Positions 50,548 through 60,931 of a stretch of 64,000 nt of DNA are shown here, piece after piece. A program made the translations under genes and the position numbers. The stretch comes from Mycolicibacterium mucogenicum DSM 44124 (GTDB taxonomy: Bacteria; Actinomycetota; Actinomycetes; Mycobacteriales; Mycobacteriaceae): assembly GCF_005670685.2 (NCBI RefSeq), contig NZ_CP062008.1:1984001-2048000 (forward strand), given 5' to 3'. Position 1 is the stretch's first letter; every line of letters starts with the position of its first letter. Below the pieces are notes generated by a model that ran no database searches, was not told the origin of the DNA, and was given only the letters and a program-made list of their open reading frames with translations.

Positions 50548-53500
50548 ATGGCCACCCCGGGAGCGCACACCACACGCACCGCGTGCTCCTACTGCGGTGT
50601 CGGTTGCGGTATTTCGGTCGAAACCCGCACCGACGCCGGTACCGGGCTGCCTGTGATCGCACGCGTATCCGGGGACCGCTTGCACCCCACCAACTTCGGA
50701 CGGCTGTGCACAAAGGGCGCCACGCACGCCGACTTGATGCATGCCGACGACGGCCGGCTCACCACCGCGCTGGTGCGGCGCAATGGCGAGATGGTCAGCG
50801 TCGCCACCGACGACGCCACCGCCGAAGCCGGGCGCCGGCTGCGGGCCATCATCGACGAACACGGTCCCGACGCTGTGGCGCTGTATGTTTCGGGGCAGAT
50901 GACCATCGAGGCCCAGTATCTGGCCAACAAGCTGGCCAAGGGCTTCATCCGCACCGTGCACATCGAGTCCAACTCCCGGCTGTGCATGGCGAGCGCCGGG
51001 ACCGGATTCAAGCAGTCGCTCGGTGCCGACGGCCCGCCCGGGTCGTACACCGATTTCGATTCGGCCGACCTGTTTTTCGTGATCGGCGCCAACATGGCCG
51101 ACTGCCACCCGATCCTCTTCCTTCGCATGGCAGACCGGATCGCCAAGGGCGCCAAGCTGATCGTCGTCGACCCGCGCCGCACCGCGACCGCCGACAAGGC
51201 CGATCTGTTCCTGCAGATCAAACCCGGCACCGACCTGGCGCTGCTCAACGGCCTGCTGCACCTCCTGGTCGAAAGTGGTGCGATCGACCACGAATTCATC
51301 GCCGAGCACACCGAGGGCTGGGAGACCATGCCCGCGTTCCTCGCCGACTATCCGCCGGCGAAGGTTGCCGAGATCACCGGCATCCCCGAAGCCGACATCC
51401 GCCGCGCCGCCGAGATGATCGCGGAGGCGGGGGAGTGGATGTCGTGCTGGACCATGGGTTTGAACCAGAGCACGCACGGCACCTGGAACACCAACGCCAT
51501 CTGCAACCTGCACCTGGCCACCGGTGCCATCTGCCGCACCGGCAGCGGCCCGATGTCCCTGACCGGCCAGCCCAACGCCATGGGCGGCCGCGAAATGGGT
51601 TACATGGGACCGGGTCTGCCCGGGCAGCGTGCGGTGACGTCGGCCGACGACCGGGCCTTCGTCGAAGAGCAGTGGGAGCTGGAACCGGGCACCATCCGCA
51701 CCGACGTCGGCCCCGGCACCATCGAGATGTTCCGGCAGCTGGGGACCGGTGACATCAAGGCGGTCTGGATCATCTGCACCAATCCCGTTGCCTCCGTGGC
51801 CAATCGGCAGACCGTCATCGACGGCCTAAGGGCCGCCGAGCTGGTCATCACCCAGGACACCTACCAGGACACCGCGACCAACGCCCACGCCGACATCGTG
51901 CTGCCCGCGACGCTGTGGGCTGAGGCCGACGGCGTCATGATCAACTCCGAGCGCAACCTGACCCTGTTGCAGCAGAGCATCCCCGCCGCCGGAGACGCGC
52001 GGCCCGACTGGGAACTGATCTGCAATGTCGCCCGGCACATGGGCTTCGGCGACGATTTCGAGTACAAGTCCAGCGAGGACGTGTTCGCCGAAATCCGTCA
52101 GTTCACCAACCGCCGGACGGGCTACGACCTCAGCGGCGTGACGTACGAGCGACTACGGGAGACCCCACTGCAGTGGCCGTGCCCGCCGGACAGTGGCGAC
52201 CGGAACCCGATCCGCTATCTCAACGACGGCGTGAGCCAGGACCTGTTCGTCGGCGCGGACGGGCACCGGCCGCGGCTGGCGTTCCCGACGCCCTCGCACC
52301 GAGCGGTGTTCCACGCCCGCCCGCACCTGGACGCCAGGGAACTGCCCGACGACGAATTCCCGTTGGTGCTGAACACCGGTCGGCTGCAACACCAGTGGCA
52401 CACCATGACCAAGACGGGCAAGGTCGAGAAGCTCAACAAGCTGACCGGGAAGCCGTTCATCGAGATTCATCCCGCCGACGCGGCTGACCTCGGGATCACC
52501 GACGGTGTGTCCGTAGAGGTTTCGTCCCGCCGCGGCACGGCGGTCCTGCCGGCCGTCCTGACCGACCGGGTGCGGCCGGGGAGCTGCTTCGCGCCGTTCC
52601 ACTGGAACGACCAGCAGGGTGACCAGCTGACGATCAACGCCGTCACCAACGACGCGGTGGACCCCGATTCGCTGCAGCCCGAATTCAAGGTGTGCGCGGT
52701 ACGACTGGCGCCGGTCGTGACCGAGGCCGTTGTCGAGCCTCTCGCCGCACTCATCGGTGCCGGCACCCACCCGCTGGCCGCCGCGCTCGGCCTGGCCGGA
52801 CCTCCCGCGCTCAGCGACACCGAAAAGGTCTACCTGTCCGGCTTTTTCAGTGGCGTCGAGCAATCCACCGGGGTCCCGGTGCTGCCCGCGTCGGCGCCCG
52901 TCAGCCGCATGGTGCGGCTGTGGGTCGACGGAGCGCTGGCCGGAGCACACAGCGTCGCGGGTCCGGTGCCCGCCCTCGATGTCCCACCGGAGCCCGCGGG
53001 ACCGTTGGTGCTGTGGGCCTCGCAGACCGGCACCGCCGAGGAGTTCGCCGCCGGACTGGCCGCGAGGATCGCCGGGGCCCGGCTGCAGGTTCTGGACGAC
53101 ACCGCGCTGGACGAGCTCGCCGCCGCGGGCGAAGTCCTGGTCGTGACAAGCACTTTCGGGGACGGCGGGCCGCCCGACAATGGCGTCGATTTCTGGGCTC
53201 GCCTGAGCGCCGCCGATGCGCCGGATCTCTCCGGGGTGCGGTACTCCGTACTCGGAATCGGCGACCGGGCGTACGAGAACTTCTGCGGCTACGCCAAATC
53301 CCTGGACGGCCGCTTCGCCGAACTCGGGGCCACGGCGCTGCTGGACCGCGCGGACTGCGAGGCGTACGACGACGAGCCGCTTGCGCACTGGTCCGATGCG
53401 GTCGTCGAGTTGGCCGCGGCAGCACCGCAGGTGCCGACCGCGCCGGCCAAACCCGCCAGGCCCGCCGCACCCGCCAAACCTGCCGCACCTGCCAAGCCGT

Positions 53501-54591
53501 TCACCCGCAACAACCCGCTGCCGGTCCCGTTGTGCCGCAACACTGTGCTGACCAAGGGTGGCATGAAGGAAGTGCGGCAGATCGGCTTCGACCTGTCCGG
53601 GCACGACGTCAGCTATGGCGTCGGCGACGCGCTCGGCGTGGTGGTGGCCAACTGCGCGGAGACCGTCTCGGCGTGGCTGACGGCAACCGGCCTCTCCGGT
53701 GATGAGGTCATCGAGATCGACGGCGGCGAAACCGCGCTTCGCGATGCCCTGACCACGTCATATGACATCTGCAAGGTGTCGCCGAACCTGATCGACTTCG
53801 TGGCCGAACGCGGCCGCGCCAAGATTCTGCGGGCGCCCCGGGGGGAACGCGACCGCTGGCTGGACGGCCGCACCGGCCTGGACCTCGTCGAAGAGTTCAC
53901 GGTCCGCGCGGAACCCGAGGAGTGGCGAGATGCGTTGGTGCGCCTGGCGCCACGCTCGTACTCGATCTCGTCCAGCCCGCTGGTGAGTCCCGACGAGGTC
54001 CAACTGACGGTGTCGGTCGTCCGTTACGCGGGCGCCCGCGGCGGCACCCGGCACGGCGTCGCATCCACCTACCTCGCCGACCGAGCGCAGACGGTGCCGG
54101 TGTTCCTGCAGCCGGCACCGCATTTCCGGCCGCCCGAGGATGCGCTGACCCCGATGATCATGGTCGGTCCCGGCACGGGCATCGCACCGTTCCGCGGCTT
54201 CCTGCACGAGCGTCGGGCACTGGGGCACACCGGCCGCAACTGGCTGTTCTTCGGCGACCAGCACCGGGCCGAAAACTATTACTACCAAGACGAATTGGAG
54301 GCCTTCGCTGCCGACGGTCTGCTGACCCGGCTGGACACCGCGTTCTCCCGGGACCAGGCGCGCCGCGTGTACGTGCAGCACCGGATGCGCGAGCGCGGCG
54401 AGATTCTGTGGCGCTGGCTCGAGGACGGCGCGCACTTCTACGTCTGCGGCGACGCGACGCGGATGGCCAAGGACGTCGACGCGGCGCTCACCAACATCAT
54501 CAGGACCCACGGCGGCATGTCCGAATCGGCGGCGCACGACTACAAGCGTGAGCTGATCGCCGACAAGCGCTACGTCCGCGACGTCTACTGA
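50548..54591 (+). CDS. nasN: Assimilatory nitrate reductase fused to diflavin reductase module (NasN-like)
   Basis: A 1347-residue fusion. The N-terminal 700 residues are a molybdopterin oxidoreductase with a 4Fe-4S site (CSYCGVGCGIS, then LCTKG), SRLCMASAGTGFKQSLG, MGLNQSTHGTWNTN and the Mo-bis-MGD C-terminal domain (RLQHQWHTMTKTGK). From about residue 830 comes a flavodoxin-like FMN domain (LWASQTGTAEEFAAGLA and TSTFGDGGPPDNG). A Pro/Ala linker is followed by CysJ-type FAD and NAD(P)H domains (RSYSISSSP, GPGTGIAPFRGFLHER, YVCGDATRMAKDVDAAL). The protein should reduce nitrate to nitrite in the cytoplasm with NAD(P)H directly, without a separate partner. I recall a similar bifunctional enzyme, NasN, in M. 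smegmatis, encoded near ftsZ. No nitrite reductase gene is in the window. Confidence 0.92.
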   Translation: MATPGAHTTRTACSYCGVGCGISVETRTDAGTGLPVIARVSGDRLHPTNFGRLCTKGATHADLMHADDGRLTTALVRRNGEMVSVATDDATAEAGRRLRAIIDEHGPDAVALYVSGQMTIEAQYLANKLAKGFIRTVHIESNSRLCMASAGTGFKQSLGADGPPGSYTDFDSADLFFVIGANMADCHPILFLRMADRIAKGAKLIVVDPRRTATADKADLFLQIKPGTDLALLNGLLHLLVESGAIDHEFIAEHTEGWETMPAFLADYPPAKVAEITGIPEADIRRAAEMIAEAGEWMSCWTMGLNQSTHGTWNTNAICNLHLATGAICRTGSGPMSLTGQPNAMGGREMGYMGPGLPGQRAVTSADDRAFVEEQWELEPGTIRTDVGPGTIEMFRQLGTGDIKAVWIICTNPVASVANRQTVIDGLRAAELVITQDTYQDTATNAHADIVLPATLWAEADGVMINSERNLTLLQQSIPAAGDARPDWELICNVARHMGFGDDFEYKSSEDVFAEIRQFTNRRTGYDLSGVTYERLRETPLQWPCPPDSGDRNPIRYLNDGVSQDLFVGADGHRPRLAFPTPSHRAVFHARPHLDARELPDDEFPLVLNTGRLQHQWHTMTKTGKVEKLNKLTGKPFIEIHPADAADLGITDGVSVEVSSRRGTAVLPAVLTDRVRPGSCFAPFHWNDQQGDQLTINAVTNDAVDPDSLQPEFKVCAVRLAPVVTEAVVEPLAALIGAGTHPLAAALGLAGPPALSDTEKVYLSGFFSGVEQSTGVPVLPASAPVSRMVRLWVDGALAGAHSVAGPVPALDVPPEPAGPLVLWASQTGTAEEFAAGLAARIAGARLQVLDDTALDELAAAGEVLVVTSTFGDGGPPDNGVDFWARLSAADAPDLSGVRYSVLGIGDRAYENFCGYAKSLDGRFAELGATALLDRADCEAYDDEPLAHWSDAVVELAAAAPQVPTAPAKPARPAAPAKPAAPAKPFTRNNPLPVPLCRNTVLTKGGMKEVRQIGFDLSGHDVSYGVGDALGVVVANCAETVSAWLTATGLSGDEVIEIDGGETALRDALTTSYDICKVSPNLIDFVAERGRAKILRAPRGERDRWLDGRTGLDLVEEFTVRAEPEEWRDALVRLAPRSYSISSSPLVSPDEVQLTVSVVRYAGARGGTRHGVASTYLADRAQTVPVFLQPAPHFRPPEDALTPMIMVGPGTGIAPFRGFLHERRALGHTGRNWLFFGDQHRAENYYYQDELEAFAADGLLTRLDTAFSRDQARRVYVQHRMRERGEILWRWLEDGAHFYVCGDATRMAKDVDAALTNIIRTHGGMSESAAHDYKRELIADKRYVRDVY

Positions 54592-54675
54592 TCGGCGTGC
54601 CGGGCCAGGCGGTCCGGCGGTACCGCTGCACACCCGGCGGTTTCGGGGTTGACTGGAGCTTGCCGGGAAGGAGCG

Positions 54676-55970
<1,295 letters not shown>

Positions 55971-55974
<4 letters not shown>

Positions 55975-57206
55975 CGATCAGCACCGGCACTGGCACCGAC
56001 AGCGCCGTCGCGGTCGGCATCCTGCGCAGCACAGGCGCCGTCCGCGAACGCGCCGAGTTCCTGCTGTGCCGGGCACGCGCGGGGGAGTCCCGCTGGTTCG
56101 TGGTCGACGACGACGCACTGGCGCAGGCCGCTGACCTCGTCGCCGACGTCACCCGCACGCGCTACCCGGATTTGGCGATCCCGTACCACAGCCGCTGGCG
56201 CCATTTCGAGGCCGGCGGCGTCGACCGCACCGCCGACCTGCGCGCCCGGCTGGCCGGGTTGGATGCCGCCGCTCAGGCCCGCGCCATGATCGACCTGGCC
56301 GTGGTCAGTGTGCTGCTCGACGCCGGTGCGGGTCCCGACTGGGGCTACACGGAACCGATTACCGGTCAACGCTTCACGCGGTCCGAAGGCCTCGGGGTGG
56401 CCAGTTGGCATGCCTTCGCCGACGGGCTGTTCTCCAGTGACCCGGCCCAGCCCTGGCAGGTCGACGCCGCGGCACTGCGCGCCATCGACGACGCCGCCCT
56501 CGGCCGGGCATTTCAGGCCGCGCCGGACAATCCGCTGGTCGGGCTCAGCGGCCGGGTGCAGCTGCTGCGGCGGCTCGGTGCCGCGCTCGACGATCGTCCT
56601 GAGGTCTTCGGCCCGCAGGGGCGTCCCGGCGGCCTGTTCGACGTGCTGGCCGGCCCGGAAGTCCACGCGCACGACATCCTGGTGCGGCTCTTGGGCACCC
56701 TTTCCGGAGTCTGGCTGGCCGACAACGACATTGGCGGCATCCCACTCGGTGACTGCTGGCCGCACCCGGCAGTGCCGGGACCGGGGCTGTCGCGTGGGTG
56801 GATGCCGTTCCACAAGCTGTCGCAGTGGCTGACCTACTCACTACTGGAGCCGTTCGAATGGGCCGGCGTGCCGGTCACCGGGCTGGACGCGCTCACCGGC
56901 CTGCCCGAATACCGCAACGGCGGCCTGCTGCTCGATACCGGTGTTCTGCGCCTGCGGGATCCGTCGGCCGCGGACCGAACCTGGTCGGTGGCCGACGAAT
57001 TGGTCGTCGAATGGCGAGCACTGACCGTCGCACTGCTGGACGAGCTTGCGCCGCTGGTGCGCACCGCGCTCGGCCTCGATTCCGCGGCGCTGCCGCTGGC
57101 CTGTGTTCTGGAGGGTGGCACCTGGGCAGCCGGGCGCACCCTGGCGCAGCAGCTGCGGGCCGGCAACCCGCCGCTGTCCATCAGCAGTGACGGCACGGTT
57201 TTCTAG
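55971..57206 (+). CDS. DUF1688 protein, URC4 type (uracil catabolism)
   Basis: A 411-residue protein whose ATG overlaps the upstream stop (ATGA). Family segments are YHSRWRHFEAGGVDR, LLDAGAGPDWGYTE and RSEGLGVASWHAFADGLFSS. FHKLSQWLTYSLLEPFEWAG and GLPEYRNGGLLLDTGVLRLR follow. DUF1688 equals URC4 of the yeast uracil-degradation pathway; its exact reaction is still not settled. No membrane or signal segment is present, so it acts in the cytoplasm. Coupling to the URC1-like and upp genes is what makes this a pathway call. Confidence 0.9.
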
Positions 57207-57215
57207 GAGGGCGCC

Positions 57216-57845
57216 ATGGGTAACCTGCATCTCGTCGACCATCCGCTGGTTCAGCACAAGCTGACGCTGATGCGACAGAAAGACGTGTCCACCAAGGGCT
57301 TTCGTGCGCTGCTGAACGAGATTTCCGCGCTGATGACCTACGAGGTGCTGCGCGACATCCCCATGCACGAGATCGAGATCGACACACCGCTGGAGTCCAC
57401 CACCGGCATGGTGATCGACGGCAAGAAGCTCGTCTTCGCCTCGATCCTGCGGGCGGGCAGCGGCATCCTGGACGGCATGCTCAGCGTCGTTCCCGGCGCG
57501 CGCATCGGCCACATCGGGCTGTACCGGGACCCGAAAACCCATGTCGCCGTGGAGTATTACTTCAAGATGCCGAGCGATTTGCACGAGCGCGACATCGTGG
57601 TGTGCGATCCGATGCTCGCCACCGGAAACTCGGCCGTGGCCGCGATCGACCGGCTCAAGGAGTACCGGCCGCGCTCCATCAAGTTCGTCTGTCTGCTGAC
57701 CTGTCCCGAGGGCGTCGCGGCCATGCAGGCGGCGCACCCCGAGGTCCCGATCTACGCGGCGGCGCTGGACCGGCAGCTCGACGAGCACGGCTACATCGTG
57801 CCGGGCCTCGGCGACGCCGGCGACCGCATCTTCGGCACCAAGTAG
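57216..57845 (+). CDS. upp: Uracil phosphoribosyltransferase
   Basis: A 209-residue enzyme that converts uracil and PRPP to UMP. Key segments are [20 protein letters not shown], then [37 protein letters not shown] and the PRPP loop [20 protein letters not shown]. Uracil-binding [17 protein letters not shown] ends the protein. In most mycobacteria upp serves salvage; here it is the third gene of a URC operon, where UMP formation is the entry step of the catabolic route. It lies 9 bp after the DUF1688 stop. Confidence 0.97.
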   Translation: MGNLHLVDHPLVQHKLTLMRQKDVSTKGFRALLNEISALMTYEVLRDIPMHEIEIDTPLESTTGMVIDGKKLVFASILRAGSGILDGMLSVVPGARIGHIGLYRDPKTHVAVEYYFKMPSDLHERDIVVCDPMLATGNSAVAAIDRLKEYRPRSIKFVCLLTCPEGVAAMQAAHPEVPIYAAALDRQLDEHGYIVPGLGDAGDRIFGTK

Positions 57846-57847
57846 TC

Positions 57848-58429
57848 ATGCAGAACCTGAACAGGCGGACCGTGCTGCGCGGCGCCGGGATCGCCCTCGG
57901 CGCGTCGGCGGCGGCCGCCGGCGCCGCGGGTCAGGCCCACGCCCAGCCCGATCCCGGCCCGCAAGACCTGGCCCACCTCCGGCGCACATTCGTGCTGGCC
58001 GAGCAGGCGCGCGAGGCCGGCGGCGCCCCCTACGGCGCCCTGGTTGCCGATGCCGCAGGCAATGTGGTGGCCGCGCACGGCAACACGTCGTCGGTCGACG
58101 GCGGTGATCCGACCGACCACGCCGAGATGGTCACCGTCCGCAGCGCGTGGCGCGCGCTCGGCGACGACGGCATGAAGCCGGCGACGCTGTACGCCAGCAC
58201 CGAGCCGTGCACGATGTGTGCGGGCGGCGCCTTCTGGAGCGGCATCGGCCGGGTGGTGTACGGCATGTCCAACACCCGGCTGCTCCAATTCACCGGCGGC
58301 GACCCGAGGAACGCGGGCTACGCACTGCCGTGCCGCGACATCCTGCTGCACGGCTACCGCCCGATCACCGTCATCGGGCCACTATTGGAAGACGAAGCGG
58401 CACAAGCACATCAGGGCTACTGGCGCTGA
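57848..58429 (+). CDS. Tat-exported nucleoside/base deaminase
   Basis: A 193-residue zinc deaminase starting at ATG 57848, only 2 bp after upp. The N-terminus carries a twin-arginine signal (NLNRRTVLRGAGIALGASAA to AHAQ), so the enzyme should fold with zinc in the cytoplasm and be exported. The catalytic motifs are HAEMV (zinc His, proton-shuttle Glu) and EPCTMC (two zinc Cys), typical of the cytosine/guanine deaminase group. FWSGIGRVVYGMS matches the family. An envelope-located cytosine deaminase would turn outside cytosine into uracil for the URC genes. Substrate and purpose are inferred; guanine or other bases remain possible. Confidence 0.88.
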   Translation: MQNLNRRTVLRGAGIALGASAAAAGAAGQAHAQPDPGPQDLAHLRRTFVLAEQAREAGGAPYGALVADAAGNVVAAHGNTSSVDGGDPTDHAEMVTVRSAWRALGDDGMKPATLYASTEPCTMCAGGAFWSGIGRVVYGMSNTRLLQFTGGDPRNAGYALPCRDILLHGYRPITVIGPLLEDEAAQAHQGYWR

Positions 58430-58449
58430 CGTCCCTGGGCCGCGGCGCC

Positions 58450-58803
58450 TCACGACGACAGCGCGTCGAACAACGCAGACATCTGAGCCGGTGAGACCGA
58501 CATGCCGCCGCACTGACCGCGCAGCGTCGTCAGGGGCCGCGCGATGTTCTTCAGGTCGAAGAACTCGCCGGGATGAGCGGTGAAGTACGCCCGGACGGCG
58601 CCTTCCGCGTCGCCTGACGAGCTCGCGTTGGTCAGGGCTTCGTTGGCGCCCGGGTGGGCGTCGAGGTAGGCCCCGGCCTGGGCCAGGACCGAGCCCGCGG
58701 TGCTGGCCAGTCCGCTGGCGGTACACGGCGCTGCGGTCGCGTTGGGGATGGCGATCGTGAGCGAGGCGAACCCGGCGAGCGCGAGCATGGCAGTCAGTTT
58801 CAT
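58450..58803 (-). CDS. Hemophore-related secreted protein (Rv0203/Rv1174c family)
   Basis: A 117-residue exported protein. ATG 58803 gives a clean signal peptide (LTAMLALAGFASLTIAIPNA to TAA). The mature part has two cysteines (APCTAS and RGQCGG) that can form a disulfide, and the family pattern AGAYLDAHPGANEALT, then AVRAYFTAHPGEFFDLKNIA, then PL. Rv0203-type proteins carry heme outside the cell. The heme site in the model protein uses Tyr/His residues; only some are visible here, so heme binding is likely but not certain. Confidence 0.8.
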   Translation of the reverse strand: MKLTAMLALAGFASLTIAIPNATAAPCTASGLASTAGSVLAQAGAYLDAHPGANEALTNASSSGDAEGAVRAYFTAHPGEFFDLKNIARPLTTLRGQCGGMSVSPAQMSALFDALSS

Positions 58804-58876
58804 ACCGTGATCCTGCTGGAAACCCGGCGATCTCGGGGGCATTGCGTGGAATTCGGCCCGCGTGTTGGGACCCAAC

Positions 58877-60271
58877 TCAGCGCAGCGCGACCGTCGGCCC
58901 GTTCATATCCAGCGGCGCACAGCTGTCCTTGCCGACGGTCGTCGAGCACTTCGCCGCAGGGATCACGGGCCGGTATGCCGGCGGCGTACCGCCGTCGCGG
59001 GTGATCTGCGTGTAGGTCTGGACGGCGTCGGTCGGCACTCGACGCAGCGCTGGATCGCCCAGGGCGTCAACCGAATACAGGCCGAAGCGTGGCTGGTAGC
59101 TGCCCCACTCGTAGTTGTCGATGAGTGACCAGTAGTTGTAGCCGATGATCGGGATGCCGTCGGCTTTCGCGCGCTGCAGCCAGAACACGGTGTCGCTGAG
59201 GTACTGCGATCGCGTCACGCCGTCGGTGCGCGGTTTCGCGTTGTCGGTGACCATGCCGTTCTCGACGACATAGATGGGCAGGCCGGGATACCGCTGGGCG
59301 TAGTGACGCGCCACGTAGTAGATGTCCTCGGGCTGCAGCTTGATGTTCCACCGCGCCGCCATGCTCTGCGCCGACGCGGGATTGTCCGCGGCCGTACCGG
59401 TGTAGTAGTCGAAGCCGAGGTAGTCGAGGCTGTCCCGGACGCGGTCGAAGAACGACCCCTCGATTCCCTTGACGCCGAATCCGCTGAACTGCGCCAACAC
59501 TTCCGGCGGAATGTAGGCCTCGTTGGTGGTGACCTTGGCCTTGGGGTCGGCGTCGTGGGCGGCGCGGTAGACGGCGCGGTGGGCGTCGGCGACGCGGTCG
59601 AGGAACGTGCCGAACTGGTCAGGTTTGATGGCGCCGGTGCGCAGTTCCATCGCGCCGAAGGCCAGTGGCTCGTTGATGCTCACCCACAGCACGCCCTGCC
59701 CCGCATAGCGTTTGGTGATCGCCTTGGCGAAGTCCTCGAACGCGGCGACATTGTTGAGGAAGCCGCCGCGGTCGGCGATCCAGCCGGGGTAGACCCAGTG
59801 CATCAGCGTGATCATCGGCGTCATGCCGTTGGCGAGCAGCGTCGCGACCACGTCGTCGTAGTAGGCCAGTTCTTTTTCGTCCCACTTGCCGGGCTGCGGC
59901 ATCACCCGCGCCCATTCGACCCCGAAGCGAAAAGTGTTGACGCCCATGGCATGCGCGTTGGCAATGTCCTCCTTGTAGCGGTGCCGGAAGTCGTCGGCCT
60001 GCTTGTAGGGCTCCACCGGAGCTGCGCTCAGGACGTCGGCGCCGGGTGGGACGGGCTTGCCGGCCGTCCGGTCGACGTACCGGCGCCAGTTGCTGTCGGG
60101 AGCGTCGCCTTCCACCTGGTAACCGGCCGTTGCGGTACCCCAGTAGAAGTTGCGATTCCACGACGAACTGCTGTCCGTCCGCTCTTGCTTTGCGTCCTGC
60201 TTCGCGCCGCAGGCGGAGAGGCCCAGCGAGAGGGCAACGGCCGACGCCACGACAACCCGGTTCCACTTCAT
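58877..60271 (-). CDS. GH1-family beta-glycosidase lipoprotein
   Basis: A 464-residue protein. ATG 60271 gives a lipoprotein signal (VVVASAVALSLGLSAC, lipid Cys21). The glycoside hydrolase family 1 barrel follows: NFYWGTATAGYQVEG at its start, acid/base Glu201 in SINEPLAFG and nucleophile Glu337 in YVVENGM. The family tail motif YNYWSLIDNYEWGSYQPRFG is complete. It should cut beta-glucosides or related sugars at the cell surface. A lipid-anchored GH1 enzyme is uncommon. The TetR gene lies 29 bp upstream on the same strand, and the two are probably one operon. Confidence 0.92.
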   Translation of the reverse strand: MKWNRVVVASAVALSLGLSACGAKQDAKQERTDSSSSWNRNFYWGTATAGYQVEGDAPDSNWRRYVDRTAGKPVPPGADVLSAAPVEPYKQADDFRHRYKEDIANAHAMGVNTFRFGVEWARVMPQPGKWDEKELAYYDDVVATLLANGMTPMITLMHWVYPGWIADRGGFLNNVAAFEDFAKAITKRYAGQGVLWVSINEPLAFGAMELRTGAIKPDQFGTFLDRVADAHRAVYRAAHDADPKAKVTTNEAYIPPEVLAQFSGFGVKGIEGSFFDRVRDSLDYLGFDYYTGTAADNPASAQSMAARWNIKLQPEDIYYVARHYAQRYPGLPIYVVENGMVTDNAKPRTDGVTRSQYLSDTVFWLQRAKADGIPIIGYNYWSLIDNYEWGSYQPRFGLYSVDALGDPALRRVPTDAVQTYTQITRDGGTPPAYRPVIPAAKCSTTVGKDSCAPLDMNGPTVALR

Positions 60272-60300
60272 ACCAAAAACCATACACTGCACTGTTTTGG

Positions 60301-60882
60301 TCAGGACAGTAATGCGCCCCACACCGCGCGCACGTGAGCGCCCATGTCGATCGATCGATCGGACATCCACTGGATCTGAATCCCGTCCGCCGCGGCGATC
60401 AGCGCGGTGGCGGCGAAATCGGCGTCGACGTGCGCGGGGACCGCGCCGGACGCCTGCCGGCGGCGGACGTAGTCGCTGATGGTCGCGCGCATGCTCTCGT
60501 ATCGGTGGCGCAGGTAATCCGCGGCCGGATGGGACGGATCGACGGCGGCGGCCGCAGCCAGGGACAGATAGACCGTCCCCGATCCGGGTTTGGCGGCCTT
60601 GTCCACCATCGCCTGCGCCATGGCCTCGCCCGGATCTATGTCGACGCCCGAATTTCGGTACCGTTCTTCGAATTTCGCATCGGCGTCGCGATGCAACTCG
60701 GTCAGGAGGACGTCACGCGTGGGGAAGTAGTGCATCAGGCCCGCCAGGCTGATGTTCGCCTCATTGGCGATCACGCGCATCGACGCACCGGCCTCGCCGT
60801 CGCGTTCCAGCACCGCGAGTGCGACGGCCTTGATCTCCGCGCGCTTGGCCTCGCCCTTGGCATACCGCCCCACAGTTGGCAT
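60301..60882 (-). CDS. TetR-family transcriptional regulator
   Basis: A 193-residue protein from ATG 60882. The helix-turn-helix is AVLERDGEAGASMRVIANEA, then NISLAGLMHYFPTRDVLLTEL. The C-terminal ligand domain is helical, of the TetR_C6/BetI-like sort (RRQASGAVPAHVDADFAATA). It is co-directional with the GH1 lipoprotein gene and probably controls it. The gap between them contains ACCAAAA and TTTTGGT as an imperfect palindrome that could be the operator. Confidence 0.9.
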   Translation of the reverse strand: MPTVGRYAKGEAKRAEIKAVALAVLERDGEAGASMRVIANEANISLAGLMHYFPTRDVLLTELHRDADAKFEERYRNSGVDIDPGEAMAQAMVDKAAKPGSGTVYLSLAAAAAVDPSHPAADYLRHRYESMRATISDYVRRRQASGAVPAHVDADFAATALIAAADGIQIQWMSDRSIDMGAHVRAVWGALLS

Positions 60883-60931
60883 GACGTGAGGCTAGCGACA
60901 ACCGCGGCTGGAAGTGTCCGGAGTCGGCTCC

